NCBI RefSeq assembly: GCF_900182915.1
Contig: NZ_FXUG01000004.1
Coordinates: 248,001 to 312,000, forward strand
Direction of reading: 5' to 3'
Length of the DNA stretch: 64,000 nucleotides
Source of the DNA: Neorhodopirellula lusitana
GTDB taxonomy: Bacteria; Planctomycetota; Planctomycetia; Pirellulales; Pirellulaceae
The translations under genes were made by a program, and so were the position numbers. Each line of letters starts with the position of its first letter. Within the stretch, counting starts at the first letter, position 1. The notes beneath the pieces are model-generated. The model was not told the origin of the DNA, made no database searches, and worked only from the letters and a program-made list of their open reading frames with translations. Of the stretch, positions 25,695-33,965 are shown in pieces.

Positions 25695-26231
25695 TTACGA
25701 ATGGGCCGCAACAAAGTCTTGCACGACTTGCCGGGCTGGAAGTCTCGGATGAATGTGCGGCCGCTTTGCCAACAGCAACGCTTGAGCCTCGTCCGCAGAC
25801 ATGCCTCGGTGAGCAACCAGCCAGCATAACGCGACCGTTGCACTGCGAGCGCGCCCCGCTTTGCAATGAATGTAAACGACCTCGCCGCGCTCCACATGCT
25901 CTTGCACGAACTGCACCGCCGTTTCAACATCCGCTAAAGAAGGTGCCGTGAAGTCAGTCGTGGGAATATGCAACTGCACGATTCCATGCTCGCCATACTC
26001 AACCACCGGCCCCGCGTATTCCTCGCACGTATTCACTACCGCCCCCACACCGGCAGCCTTCAAACCAGCCACATCACGGGCGAAAGGGCGAGCACCCACG
26101 ATCACGTGATCATCAATGAAGTCCCACCAATTGCGGACTTTTAAGACACGCCCCAGCAACATGTTCCACCACAACGTGGGATAGAAAACACCTTTGGCGT
26201 AGGCCCGATTCCAAAACGTTGGTTGCTTCAT
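25695..26231 (-). CDS. Dual-specificity phosphatase, PTPMT1-like
   Basis: 178 residues with the Cys-phosphatase P-loop HCKAGRARS at 122-130: nucleophile Cys123, phosphate-binding Arg129, and Ser130 that assists thiolate release. Asp93 in TTDF is the likely general acid. The N-terminus has aromatic hydrophobic residues (FWNRAYAKGVFYPTLWWNML), suggesting membrane association. The patch NWWDFIDDHVIVGARPF is characteristic of PTPMT1, the mitochondrial phosphatidylglycerophosphate phosphatase, whose bacterial relatives I recall being reported from planctomycetes. A role in phosphatidylglycerol or cardiolipin synthesis is therefore the best guess; protein or phosphoinositide phosphatase activity is the alternative. 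It overlaps the panC stop codon by four bases (ATGA), so it is the last gene of a coupled BFN-panC-phosphatase operon. Confidence 0.85.
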   Translation of the reverse strand: MKQPTFWNRAYAKGVFYPTLWWNMLLGRVLKVRNWWDFIDDHVIVGARPFARDVAGLKAAGVGAVVNTCEEYAGPVVEYGEHGIVQLHIPTTDFTAPSLADVETAVQFVQEHVERGEVVYIHCKAGRARSATVALCWLVAHRGMSADEAQALLLAKRPHIHPRLPARQVVQDFVAAHS

Positions 26232-27070
26232 AAGACTCGGTTGTCAATCAAACGGGTATTGCCCAAACGTGCCGCAAGCAATGCCACTGATTTCGCACCA
26301 GCATGCCCAACGCACTCAATCGGCTGTAGGGTCTTCGCGTCAACCACAACGGCATAGTCGACCGAATCACATGCCTTCAGTTCTGACTTCATCGCCGATT
26401 CCAGGATCGCGACCGATCGCTCGCCGCCGGACACCAGCTCTTCCACAAGATGCAATGCTCGCGACAGCGAAAGAGCTCGCTGACGCTCGTCAGCAGACAA
26501 GTAACGATTCCGACTACTCATCGCCAACCCGTCCGGATCACGGACAATGTCACACGGCACGATTCGGACCGGAACATTGAGATCACACGTCATGTCTTCG
26601 ATCACACGCAGTTGTTGAAAATCCTTGCGGCCAAAGAACACAGCGTCGGGCCCCACGATTTGAAACAACTTCATCACAACCGTGGTGACCCCGCGAAAAT
26701 GCTCCGGACGTGACTGTCCTTCCAACGGCAATCCCACCGGCGGCGGCATCACGTAGGTCCCGAAACCCTCGGGATACATTATCGCTTCGTCGGGCAAGAA
26801 GACACCGTCGGCGCCTTCGGCTCGCAACAGTTCCAAGTCCCGTTCCAGCGGACGCGGGTACCGACTCAAGTCCTCCGTCGGTGCAAACTGAGTTGGATTG
26901 ACGAAGATGGTCGCCACGCAAACATCGCATTCCTGCTTCGCTTGTCGAACGAGGGAAAGGTGACCTTCGTGCAAAGCGCCCATCGTAGGGACCAGACCGA
27001 CACGTCGGCCAGCGATCGTGTATTGGCGAGTCCAGGTGCGGATCGAATCAACGCTAGAGAATTTTTGCAT
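26228..27070 (-). CDS. panC: Pantothenate synthetase
   Basis: Joins pantoate and beta-alanine with ATP to give pantothenate, the precursor of coenzyme A; cytosolic. Visible motifs: LVPTMGALHEGHLSLVR (HIGH-type nucleotide site), IFVNPTQFAPTEDLSRYPR, FGRKDFQQL and the KMSKS-like AMSSRNRYLS. The ATG at 27070 is chosen because it puts the PTMG motif at residues 28-31, exactly as in E. coli PanC, giving 280 residues. The longer frame needs a TTG at 27082 that overlaps the previous stop. Gap to the BFN gene is eight bases, and the gene overlaps the phosphatase start by four. No panB or panD is in view. Confidence 0.95.
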   Translation of the reverse strand: MQKFSSVDSIRTWTRQYTIAGRRVGLVPTMGALHEGHLSLVRQAKQECDVCVATIFVNPTQFAPTEDLSRYPRPLERDLELLRAEGADGVFLPDEAIMYPEGFGTYVMPPPVGLPLEGQSRPEHFRGVTTVVMKLFQIVGPDAVFFGRKDFQQLRVIEDMTCDLNVPVRIVPCDIVRDPDGLAMSSRNRYLSADERQRALSLSRALHLVEELVSGGERSVAILESAMKSELKACDSVDYAVVVDAKTLQPIECVGHAGAKSVALLAARLGNTRLIDNRVL

Positions 27071-27078
27071 TGCCGACG

Positions 27079-27516
27079 TCAAATAACTTCGTCGTCGGAA
27101 TCATTGGCTTTCCCAGTCGCATCGCTGAGAACTTCCTCCGAAACATAGATGGGCAACGGAGGATCAAACGTCACCGCCACCGCAATCGCATCACTCGGAC
27201 GAGCGTCTACCTCAATCACTTCCCCCGACGATGAACGCAAATGCAGTTGTGCAAAATACGTGTGTTCGGACAGGTCGCTAATGACCACCTGTTCGACGGT
27301 CGCGTCGAGTGCTTCAGCGACTGCCACAATCAAGTCATGCGTCAACGGACGAGGCGGAACGTAATCGTTCTTCACCCGGCGATCGATATTCGTTGCCTCG
27401 AAAATGCCGATCATGATCGGAAACTGCCGATCACCATCCACTTCTTTCAAGTAGATAACTTGGTTGTCAGTCAACTCGGAAATAATGATCCGAGCGAGCT
27501 GCATTTGGACGCTCAT
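27079..27516 (-). CDS. BFN (bifunctional nuclease, DUF151) domain protein
   Basis: 145 residues from the ATG at 27516 (MSVQMQLARIIISELTDNQV). The frame extends 20 codons upstream, but that part overlaps a terminator hairpin and lacks similarity. Family marks are YLKEVDGDRQFPIMIGIFEA, RPLTHDLIVAVAEALDATVEQVVI and the highly conserved EVDARPSDAIAVAV. This DUF151 domain has been described as a nuclease in plants, and in bacteria it is often fused to UvrB/UvrC-like modules. Its real bacterial role is not settled. It is first in the operon with panC and the phosphatase. The C-terminus is acidic (NDSDDEVI). Confidence 0.9.
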   Translation of the reverse strand: MSVQMQLARIIISELTDNQVIYLKEVDGDRQFPIMIGIFEATNIDRRVKNDYVPPRPLTHDLIVAVAEALDATVEQVVISDLSEHTYFAQLHLRSSSGEVIEVDARPSDAIAVAVTFDPPLPIYVSEEVLSDATGKANDSDDEVI

Positions 27517-27550
27517 AAAAGTCTCGCCAAACGGTGAGTGCCTTGAAATG

Positions 27551-27598
27551 AAAAAAGCGACAAGGCAATCGACCATCCGAAGAGGTCACCTTGTCGCT
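27551..27598 (-). terminator. Strong rho-independent terminator downstream of glgB
   Basis: Read on the minus strand: AGCGACAAGG, a loop of about 23 bases, CCTTGTCGCT, then an unbroken run of T. The ten-base stem is perfect. It lies 45 bases after the glgB stop codon and ends only about 35 bases before the BFN start codon. Confidence 0.9.
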
Positions 27599-27642
27599 CT
27601 GTGATTGTACCGAGTCGAAGCCCGGCGTACCAAGCGTCCGAA

Positions 27643-29847
27643 CTATTGTTCTAGTCGGAAAATCGAAGTTCCCAACGGTGGCAACGTCACCAGGATGCTG
27701 TCATCCCGCCCGTGGTGGCCAACACCAGTGGTTTCACACCCGGGATAGTTGCCAACATTTGATCCGCCGTAGGCTTCGCTGTCGCTGTTGAAAACCTCTT
27801 TCCAATAACCCGATTCTGGAACACCGATGCGGTAGTCTTCACGCGGAACCGGCGTAAAGTTGCTGCACACCAAGATTGGAGCGTGATCGGCCGTCCCTTT
27901 GCGGATGTAAACCAGCGTGCTGTCTTGAGCGTTTTGGCAATCAATCCACTCGAAACCATCCCCACTAAAATCGAAGTGGTGCAGTGCTGGGTTCTCAACA
28001 ACCAACTTATTCAGGTCCGCAACCAATTGCTGGATTCCACGGTGCGTTGCGAAATCGAGCAATTCCCATTGTGGGCCGTCATCATCGTTCCACTCGTTCC
28101 ACTGAGCCAGCTCGCCACCCATGAAGAGCAATTTCTTACCCGGGTGAGTCCACATGTAACTGTAAAGCAATCGCAGGTTCGCAAACTTTTGCCACATGTC
28201 CCCCGGCATTTGACTGATCAGCGAGCCCTTACCGTGCACGACTTCGTCGTGCGACAGCGGCAGCATGAAGTTTTCGGTGAAAGCATAAATCATGCTGAAC
28301 GTCAGTTCGTTTTGGTGGAACTGACGATGAATCGGCTCATTTCGCATATAACGAAGCGTGTCGTTCATCCATCCCATGTTCCACTTGTAATCGAACCCAA
28401 GTCCGCCGTCTTTGGTCGATCGCGAGACACCTGGCCACGCTGTTGACTCTTCCGCTGCGGTGACCACACCGGGGTGATTGGTGTGAACCGCGTCATTGAA
28501 CTCGCGGAAGAAATCGATCGCTTCCAGGTTTTCGCGGCCGCCGTATCGGTTAGGTACCCACTCGCCGTTTTCGCGGCTGTAATCCAGGTAAAGCATCGAT
28601 GCGACCGCGTCCACGCGAAGTCCGTCAATGTGATACTTATCCAACCAGAACAAAGCGTTGGAGATCAAGAAGTTCTTAACTTCGTTGCGACCGTAATTGA
28701 AGATCATCGTTCCCCAGTCAGGGTGCTCGCCCTGGCGAGGGTCAGCGTGCTCGTACAGAGCCGAACCATCAAAGCGTCGCAAGCCATGATCGTCTTTGGG
28801 GAAGTGGGCAGGTACCCAATCGATCAAGATGCCGATCCCGTTCTGGTGCAGGTGATCGACGAAGAACATGAAATCATCGGGGCTGCCGTGACGACTGGTC
28901 GGTGCGAAGTAGCCAACGCTTTGATAACCCCACGAACCCGAGAAAGGGTGTTCGCTGATCGGCATCAATTCAATGTGTGTGAAATTCATGCGGTGGCAAT
29001 AGTCCACCAACCGTGCCGCTAAATCACGATAGCTCAACCAACCATGTGTGCGACCTGGACCCTTTTGCCAACTGCCCAAGTGAACTTCGTAAACGTTCAT
29101 CGGTGCGTGCATCGGATCGAACTCCGCACGCTGTTGCATCCAATCATCATCGCTCCAGGTATAAGAGCTGATGTCCGAGATGATGTTGGCGGTCAGAGGC
29201 GGCAATTCGGATGCGAACGCAAGCGGATCGCACTTATCGATCCAGCGACCTTCTTCGGTTTGAATACGGAACTTGTATCGTTGGCCGACTTTCGCGCCAG
29301 GGACGAATAGCTCCCAAATCCCAAGGTCAGGAATCCGTTGCATCACGGTGTGCCGACCATCCCAACTGTTGAACTCACCAACCACCTGAACAGCGCGGGC
29401 ATTGGGAGCCCAAACCGAAAAGTTGACCCCGACTACGCCATCAACCGTGCGAAGCTGAGCACCAAGTCGCTCGTACATGTCATGGTGACGTCCTTCGCCG
29501 AGCAGGTAGCGATCGAAATCACTGAAGATGCTGGGCACCGAATAAGGATCAGTGGTCTGAACGGTTTCGCCTGCTTTGTCAATCATTTCAACTCGGTATT
29601 GGTTCTCAGGAGTCTCGTCGCAGATGGCCTCGAAGATGCCTTCCGGGTGAACACGTCGCATCGGACGCTTGGAACCACTGTTCGAATCCACCACCCACAT
29701 CGACTGGGCGTTGGGCTGGAAAACTCGAATCGCAGTGGCCTCGTTACCACAATAGCTGATCGGGTGTGGACCAAGCAAACTACCCGGGTCAGCCAAGTTG
29801 CCGTCCAGAAGCGACTGAATGCTAGAAAGGGAAAGTTCGGTGTTCAT
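27643..29847 (-). CDS. glgB: 1,4-alpha-glucan branching enzyme (GH13)
   Basis: Makes alpha-1,6 branches in glycogen; cytosolic. 734 residues from the ATG at 29847 (the frame begins two codons earlier at a TTG). Order of domains: N-terminal N1 and CBM48-type region with VNFSVWAPNARAVQVVGEFN and GVWELFVPG-like GIWELFVPGAKVGQRYKF; the GH13 barrel with HIELMPISEHPFSGSWGYQ, then HIDGLRVDAVASM (nucleophile Asp near 416), TAAEESTAWP (acid/base Glu near 466) and LPLSHDEVVHGKGSL (third acid near 535); and a beta-rich C-terminal domain. All catalytic residues are present. The RNase HI-like gene ends 60 bases upstream on the same strand. No other glg gene is in view. Confidence 0.96.
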   Translation of the reverse strand: MNTELSLSSIQSLLDGNLADPGSLLGPHPISYCGNEATAIRVFQPNAQSMWVVDSNSGSKRPMRRVHPEGIFEAICDETPENQYRVEMIDKAGETVQTTDPYSVPSIFSDFDRYLLGEGRHHDMYERLGAQLRTVDGVVGVNFSVWAPNARAVQVVGEFNSWDGRHTVMQRIPDLGIWELFVPGAKVGQRYKFRIQTEEGRWIDKCDPLAFASELPPLTANIISDISSYTWSDDDWMQQRAEFDPMHAPMNVYEVHLGSWQKGPGRTHGWLSYRDLAARLVDYCHRMNFTHIELMPISEHPFSGSWGYQSVGYFAPTSRHGSPDDFMFFVDHLHQNGIGILIDWVPAHFPKDDHGLRRFDGSALYEHADPRQGEHPDWGTMIFNYGRNEVKNFLISNALFWLDKYHIDGLRVDAVASMLYLDYSRENGEWVPNRYGGRENLEAIDFFREFNDAVHTNHPGVVTAAEESTAWPGVSRSTKDGGLGFDYKWNMGWMNDTLRYMRNEPIHRQFHQNELTFSMIYAFTENFMLPLSHDEVVHGKGSLISQMPGDMWQKFANLRLLYSYMWTHPGKKLLFMGGELAQWNEWNDDDGPQWELLDFATHRGIQQLVADLNKLVVENPALHHFDFSGDGFEWIDCQNAQDSTLVYIRKGTADHAPILVCSNFTPVPREDYRIGVPESGYWKEVFNSDSEAYGGSNVGNYPGCETTGVGHHGRDDSILVTLPPLGTSIFRLEQ

Positions 29848-29907
29848 GTTCAAGACAAACGATGGGGGAAAGCTAAAAGCGTTGAGAGGGGATAAATAGG
29901 GGGCGAT

Positions 29908-30768
29908 TTAGCGGTTGGACCGGTTGTCCACTCGCTGTCGCATCATGGCAATCTGTTGTGCCCGATGACTGGTATCGACCGCTGACCGCAAAACCCAGTC
30001 TCGAAGTCGATTTGTCCCTTTAAGCGGACCATTGATAGATCCGTTGGAGGACAGAGATGCGTGGTGAGTCGCTGAGTTGCCACTGCGGGCGTGATTCGGT
30101 GGAGACGAAATTCCCGGCTGGGCAGGGTCAACCCGCAGTTGCGAACTCGAGTCGGAACCGGTGTTATCGCCCCAGCGGGCCGAATCCGGCGAGCGGGATT
30201 CCTCGATATTCACCGGTGCGATCGGTCGGTCGCTGGTTCGACTGACCACGCGGGCGGTCAACAGACACGCTTGCACTTCGTGAATTTCCAGCGTTCGGTC
30301 GATTCGACGCCACAAGTCGGCGTGCTGCACTTCCACGCGACGGCCAAAGTGATCCCAAACGAAGTCGCTGCGACGCCATCGCGGCAACGAATCCGTTAAT
30401 GAACGAATCAAGTAGCGGTTGTGGGAAAGCAGTGTCACGCTGGAAGATCCATCTATGGACTCTAGCCCCCGGACGGCGGCTAACAGGGTCAGGCGATTCA
30501 AGTCTCCTGGCTCACAATCATCCGCTTCCAAGACGGGCTGGCCGTCAGCGGTTTCGATCGCGAATTGCCAGCGGCCATCCGTTAAAGTCGTGCTTTGAGC
30601 GGATACCACCAACAGCAACGACGCCAAGTTGTCGCTGGGGGGCGACACGACAACATCGTCATCCATAGCGTTTGAAATTGCCTCTTGGGCCGTGGCTAAA
30701 TGTCGCATTGCGGCGAAGGCGGGATCCCCCGCCGTTGGCGGGTTCCGATGGCGTTTGGATTGCGTCAT
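29908..30768 (-). CDS. RNase HI-like protein lacking the catalytic carboxylates
   Basis: 286 residues from the ATG at 30768; the longer frame has no support. Residues about 50-175 align by eye with E. coli RNase HI: NRLTLLAAVRGLESI (91-105) against NRMELMAAIVALEAL, VTLLSHNRYLIRSL (111-124) against VILSTDSQYVRQGI, and ADLWRRIDRTLEIHEVQ (150-166) against VDLWQRLDAALGQHQIK. The metal-binding carboxylates are lost: E48 corresponds to Thr94, D70 to His116, and the D10 position to about Ser56. The structural core, including DLWRRID, is kept. The C-terminal 110 residues are Ser/Pro/Asn-rich and basic, without a domain. It is therefore predicted to bind nucleic acid or protein without cleaving RNA. 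It lies upstream of glgB and divergent from the DUF1559 gene. Confidence 0.75.
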   Translation of the reverse strand: MTQSKRHRNPPTAGDPAFAAMRHLATAQEAISNAMDDDVVVSPPSDNLASLLLVVSAQSTTLTDGRWQFAIETADGQPVLEADDCEPGDLNRLTLLAAVRGLESIDGSSSVTLLSHNRYLIRSLTDSLPRWRRSDFVWDHFGRRVEVQHADLWRRIDRTLEIHEVQACLLTARVVSRTSDRPIAPVNIEESRSPDSARWGDNTGSDSSSQLRVDPAQPGISSPPNHARSGNSATHHASLSSNGSINGPLKGTNRLRDWVLRSAVDTSHRAQQIAMMRQRVDNRSNR

Positions 30769-31424
30769 AGAGGCTTCCGATTCAAGCTTTAGCAAGAAGA
30801 ATGACGGGCGGGTCGATTCACGTCCAAGACACAAACCGCCGTTCCATACTGAGGCTTTCGGCAAACCCACCCCTGTCAGCAAAGCTTGATCAGCTAAAAA
30901 AGTCGCCCCAGCTTATAGGCCTCCATCACAACCCGCATGACCGCGTTGACCGGTCAGGTCACTGCCCGGTGACACCTGTTTTGGCCGGCCCGGGACGTCT
31001 TTTGACGGGTCCCAAATGTTCTGGCTCGCCCACAAAGATTGTGGTTGGCCCCCGGCGAGACGCCCCCCTTCAAGCAAGACAGCCCCAATCGAAATCTGTC
31101 CAACTGAAACGTTTCCAGTCGAGACGTTTCGCCGTCGCCCACGCCCGACAAGTGCTTGTCCAAACTCCGCTGGGGCTAGCTTCGCTCGCACCGTCTTGAC
31201 TGCCAGCAGTTGCAAGCACTCACCCCCGCCCCAGAACCCGCTAGCTTCCCACTTTCACCACATCCACCATGCACCGAGTCTCGTTGGAAGAATATTTGGA
31301 ACTTTCTTGGTAATTCCAATCGCTCGCGGAATCAACAGAGGGGGCGAGTTTTACACCCCGCTACCTGCCGCCGCGATGCGGCAAAACGGTTCCATTCGTA
31401 CATTCTCTTTCAGTAGGACTTCTC
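30769..31424. other. Gene-free divergent region with short repeats
   Basis: 656 bases between the RNase HI-like gene and the DUF1559 gene. It contains three tandem 15-base units at 31084-31098, 31099-31113 and 31114-31128 (pattern TCCAACTGAAACGTT, the first copy poorer). It also holds a hairpin at 30992-31013 (GGGAC.GTC, loop TTTT, GAC.GTCCC with a two-base bulge). Frames crossing it on both strands lack credible starts. It presumably holds promoters for both neighbours. Confidence 0.5.
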
Positions 31425-32696
31425 ATGAGTTCCAAAACTTTGTCTCGCGATGCTTTTACGCTCGTCGAACTGTTGGTCGTGATAGCCATCATTGGTGTGT
31501 TGGTCGGCTTGCTCTTACCAGCCGTCCAAGCCGCTCGCGAAGCGGCTCGCCGCATGAGCTGCAGCAACAACTTCAAGCAACTCGGCTTGGCCATGCACAA
31601 CTACCACAGTGCCTACAAACAACTTCCGATGCACGGAGGCGGCACCCTGCAGGGCACGTCGCGAAACTTTGATCGCCCGTCCGCCGCAGCGAACCAAATG
31701 CGTCTTAGCATGTTGGTGGGGCTGACTCCGTTCATGGAACAACAAGCGATTTGGGAAACCATCTCCAATCCATACGACAATCAATTCGCAACGTCACACA
31801 TTGGCTCTTTCGTCGCACCTTCCTCAACCTTGAACAATTGGACCCGCGAGAACACTTCACGCGACTTCAATTCGATGGGGCCTGCAACGGACTACGCCGA
31901 GTACGATCCTTGGGTTACTTCCATTCCTGGACTTCGTTGCCCCAGTGATCCCGGTACCGGACTTCCCTCCATGGGACGAACCAACTACGCCGCCTGCGTC
32001 GGTGACTCAGTCAAAGACCAGCAGTGGGGCAACCGCACCGTCACCCTCGAAATTTCGGATGTTGACCCCACCAAAGGATCAAGTTGGTGGGGCACCCCAC
32101 GCGGCGCTCGCGCAGCACATCGTGGTTTCTTTGCACTTCACCAAACGCCCCGATTCCGAGACGTTCTGGACGGCCTCGCCAACACCATCGCGATGGGCGA
32201 GATCGCTACGGACCTAGGTGACAATGATGCCAGAACCGTCTTCATGACAGTCACCGGTGTGGGTGAATCCGCGATTCGTCAAAATCCATCTGCCTGTGCC
32301 AACGCAAAGGACGCCGAACGTCCTCAGTTCTGGGACACCAACAAGGGCACCGTCGGCTCCTCGGTTTCCGCGGGCCGCGGCTACCGCTGGGCCAGTTCGT
32401 ATCAGCGATTCACAAGCATGACGACGATCTTGCCCCCCAACCGTGAAATTTGTGCCGAACACACCAAAAACCACAACCGTGATGGTGTTTACCCACCCTC
32501 CAGCCGACACCAAGGCGGTTGCCACATTCTGATGGGGGACGGCGCCGTGAAGTTCATCACGGACTCGATTGAGGCCGGCACTTCGACCGCCGAATCAATC
32601 TGGTACAGCAACAATCCTGGACAGGGCAGTCCTTACGGGCTCTGGGGATCACTCGGTACCCGAGCATCCAAAGAAGTGATTTCAGAGGAGTTCTAG
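31425..32696 (+). CDS. DUF1559 protein with type IV prepilin-like N-terminus (copy 1)
   Basis: 423 residues, a planctomycete-specific family found in many copies per genome. The N-terminus [19 protein letters not shown] is a class III prepilin signal followed by one hydrophobic helix. Here the residue before the cut is Ala instead of the usual Gly, seen in copy 2. Residues 11-55 are nearly identical to copy 2 (48430-49701). The C-terminal His-rich patch [20 protein letters not shown] carries the H-X9-DG signature, and the protein ends [13 protein letters not shown], as in copy 2. An AGGA lies six bases before the ATG. DUF1559 proteins are thought to be pseudopilin-like secreted proteins; function is unknown. 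It is followed by a structured spacer and a 54-residue lipoprotein, the same order as copy 2. Confidence 0.92.
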   Translation: MSSKTLSRDAFTLVELLVVIAIIGVLVGLLLPAVQAAREAARRMSCSNNFKQLGLAMHNYHSAYKQLPMHGGGTLQGTSRNFDRPSAAANQMRLSMLVGLTPFMEQQAIWETISNPYDNQFATSHIGSFVAPSSTLNNWTRENTSRDFNSMGPATDYAEYDPWVTSIPGLRCPSDPGTGLPSMGRTNYAACVGDSVKDQQWGNRTVTLEISDVDPTKGSSWWGTPRGARAAHRGFFALHQTPRFRDVLDGLANTIAMGEIATDLGDNDARTVFMTVTGVGESAIRQNPSACANAKDAERPQFWDTNKGTVGSSVSAGRGYRWASSYQRFTSMTTILPPNREICAEHTKNHNRDGVYPPSSRHQGGCHILMGDGAVKFITDSIEAGTSTAESIWYSNNPGQGSPYGLWGSLGTRASKEVISEEF

Positions 32697-33058
32697 GGCA
32701 ACCACAGAGCTAGCACAGGTTGTAAAGCCGGTTCCAACATCGTCCACGAAAATCCGGCTTCACACCGGCCCGCTGCTAAACAGCCTGTTGATTCTCGATT
32801 GTAGTCGGCACAAACCCTGTGCCGTTCGGCTAAAAGCGTTTGAGAACGTAACGCCTTTGGCCGGCGGGCCGCACGAAGGAGCGTCGCTGCTACCTTGCTA
32901 TGCGATTTTCAACAGGCCGTTAAACCTTGATGCCAAGATTCCCTTGTTGACAGCGGGCTCCCGCATCGTCGATGAATCCTCAACATCGCCCGCGAGAAAA
33001 CTCGAGCGGGCTTTAACCACACCCCATTTGTAAACAACCTTCAAAGGTCATTTCACCA
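32697..33058 (+). other. Structured spacer between DUF1559 gene and mini-lipoprotein gene (locus 1)
   Basis: 362 bases without an open frame. Inverted repeats on the transcript strand: AAGCCGG/CCGGCTT (32725-32731 with 32754-32760); CGGCACA, loop AACCC, TGTGCCG (32806-32824); and a long-range pair AACAGCCTGTTGA (32779-32791) with TCAACAGGCCGTT (32909-32921), 12 of 13 matched. The long-range pair brackets the middle hairpin, so this could be one folded unit or a short mobile repeat with terminal inverted repeats. Confidence 0.65.
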
Positions 33059-33223
33059 ATGAAACTTTTCTCTTGCGTCTTCGTCTTGCTCATTCTTGTT
33101 GGTTGCGGCGGATCCAATCAAGCTTCCGTGCCCGATGCGACCGAACGTCAGGAACTCGCTGACATCATGGAAGCTGAAAACGCTCGACTGCAGGCCGCCG
33201 ACGAAGCCGATGAGGGACCGTAG
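33059..33223 (+). CDS. Small lipoprotein downstream of DUF1559 (54 residues)
   Basis: Starts MKLFSCVFVLLILVGCGG: a short signal with the lipobox LVGC, cleaved before Cys16. The mature part of 39 residues is acidic and helical (RQELADIMEAENARLQAADE), with no further cysteine. AAAGG lies about ten bases before the ATG. It is too short for usual gene finders but has a perfect lipoprotein signal and the same size and position relative to a DUF1559 gene as the gene at 47989-48150. Presumably an outer- or inner-membrane lipid-anchored accessory to the DUF1559 protein; function unknown. Confidence 0.8.
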   Translation: MKLFSCVFVLLILVGCGGSNQASVPDATERQELADIMEAENARLQAADEADEGP

Positions 33224-33317
33224 TCCTAGTTGCTGCACCCAGCGTCAATGACTCAGATCCATTCACGGTTCATGAATGAGTTCAGTTGATAGAACTCGTC
33301 GCCGCACCGAAAGAACG

Positions 33318-33812
33318 TCAAGGCAACTGGGAGTACGTCCCTTGGAAAAACGGTGTGGGACGTGCTTTCAGATTGCGGACAGATCGCCGCAATCCATCCA
33401 CCTGGTTTTCCAGTGCCAGCACGCGGCGAATCAACACGCCAGTCATTTTCCGCAACTCTTCGCTATCCAAGTTCTCGATTTCGTTGTCAGTTAGACCCGT
33501 CAACAAATCGGCCGGATCAGGTGCGTCGCCGAGTGATGCCTCGATCTCGCCGATGCGATCATTCAGATCCAAGATCGTTGGATGCCCTTCACCCAAAGTG
33601 CGTAAGTACTTGCGTCGTCGCTCTTTGAGGTACTTCACTTCACGCCGAAGTTCGATCGTATCCAAGCCACTCTCTTCGGCGGAGGCCAACTTCGGCGCCG
33701 GAAGGGGCAACTCTTCACCAACTAGGCGAAAGCTCGAACTGCCCGTCAGGCACGGAATGCAAGCGACGCAAACGAAAGCGAAAACAAGCATCGAGTTACG
33801 AAAAGCAGTCAT
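33318..33812 (-). CDS. Exported coiled-coil protein of unknown function
   Basis: 164 residues. The N-terminal hydrophobic segment (MLVFAFVCVACIPCLTGSSS) is a signal peptide, or a lipoprotein signal at one of two cysteines. The mature part is charged and helical: TIELRREVKYLKERRRKYLRT, then HPTILDLNDRIGEIEASLGD and LIRRVLALENQVDGLRRSVRNLK, with heptad spacing. The segment LGEGHPTILDLNDRI recalls the coiled-coil portion of polysaccharide co-polymerase (Wzz-type) proteins, but the membrane helices of that family are missing. It lies 153 bases downstream of cpaE on the same strand and may be the last gene of the Tad cluster, or independent. Confidence 0.65.
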   Translation of the reverse strand: MTAFRNSMLVFAFVCVACIPCLTGSSSFRLVGEELPLPAPKLASAEESGLDTIELRREVKYLKERRRKYLRTLGEGHPTILDLNDRIGEIEASLGDAPDPADLLTGLTDNEIENLDSEELRKMTGVLIRRVLALENQVDGLRRSVRNLKARPTPFFQGTYSQLP

Positions 33813-33965
33813 GGAACGCTCGCAGCGGTTTTAGGCGGTTGTCAGGAACACTGGCTTCAAACCAGATCCTACACAATCCATCCAACATACGCTGCGATGA
33901 CCACGCCCGCAGTCGGTCCCCCGCATCGAAAGAGGCAACGCGGCGGACTGCCACCCGGTCCTAGA

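Noticed and set aside
31016-31672. 218-codon plus-strand frame upstream of and overlapping the DUF1559 gene
   Set aside because: Pro/Thr/Ser/Arg-rich shadow overlapping a confirmed gene in another frame.
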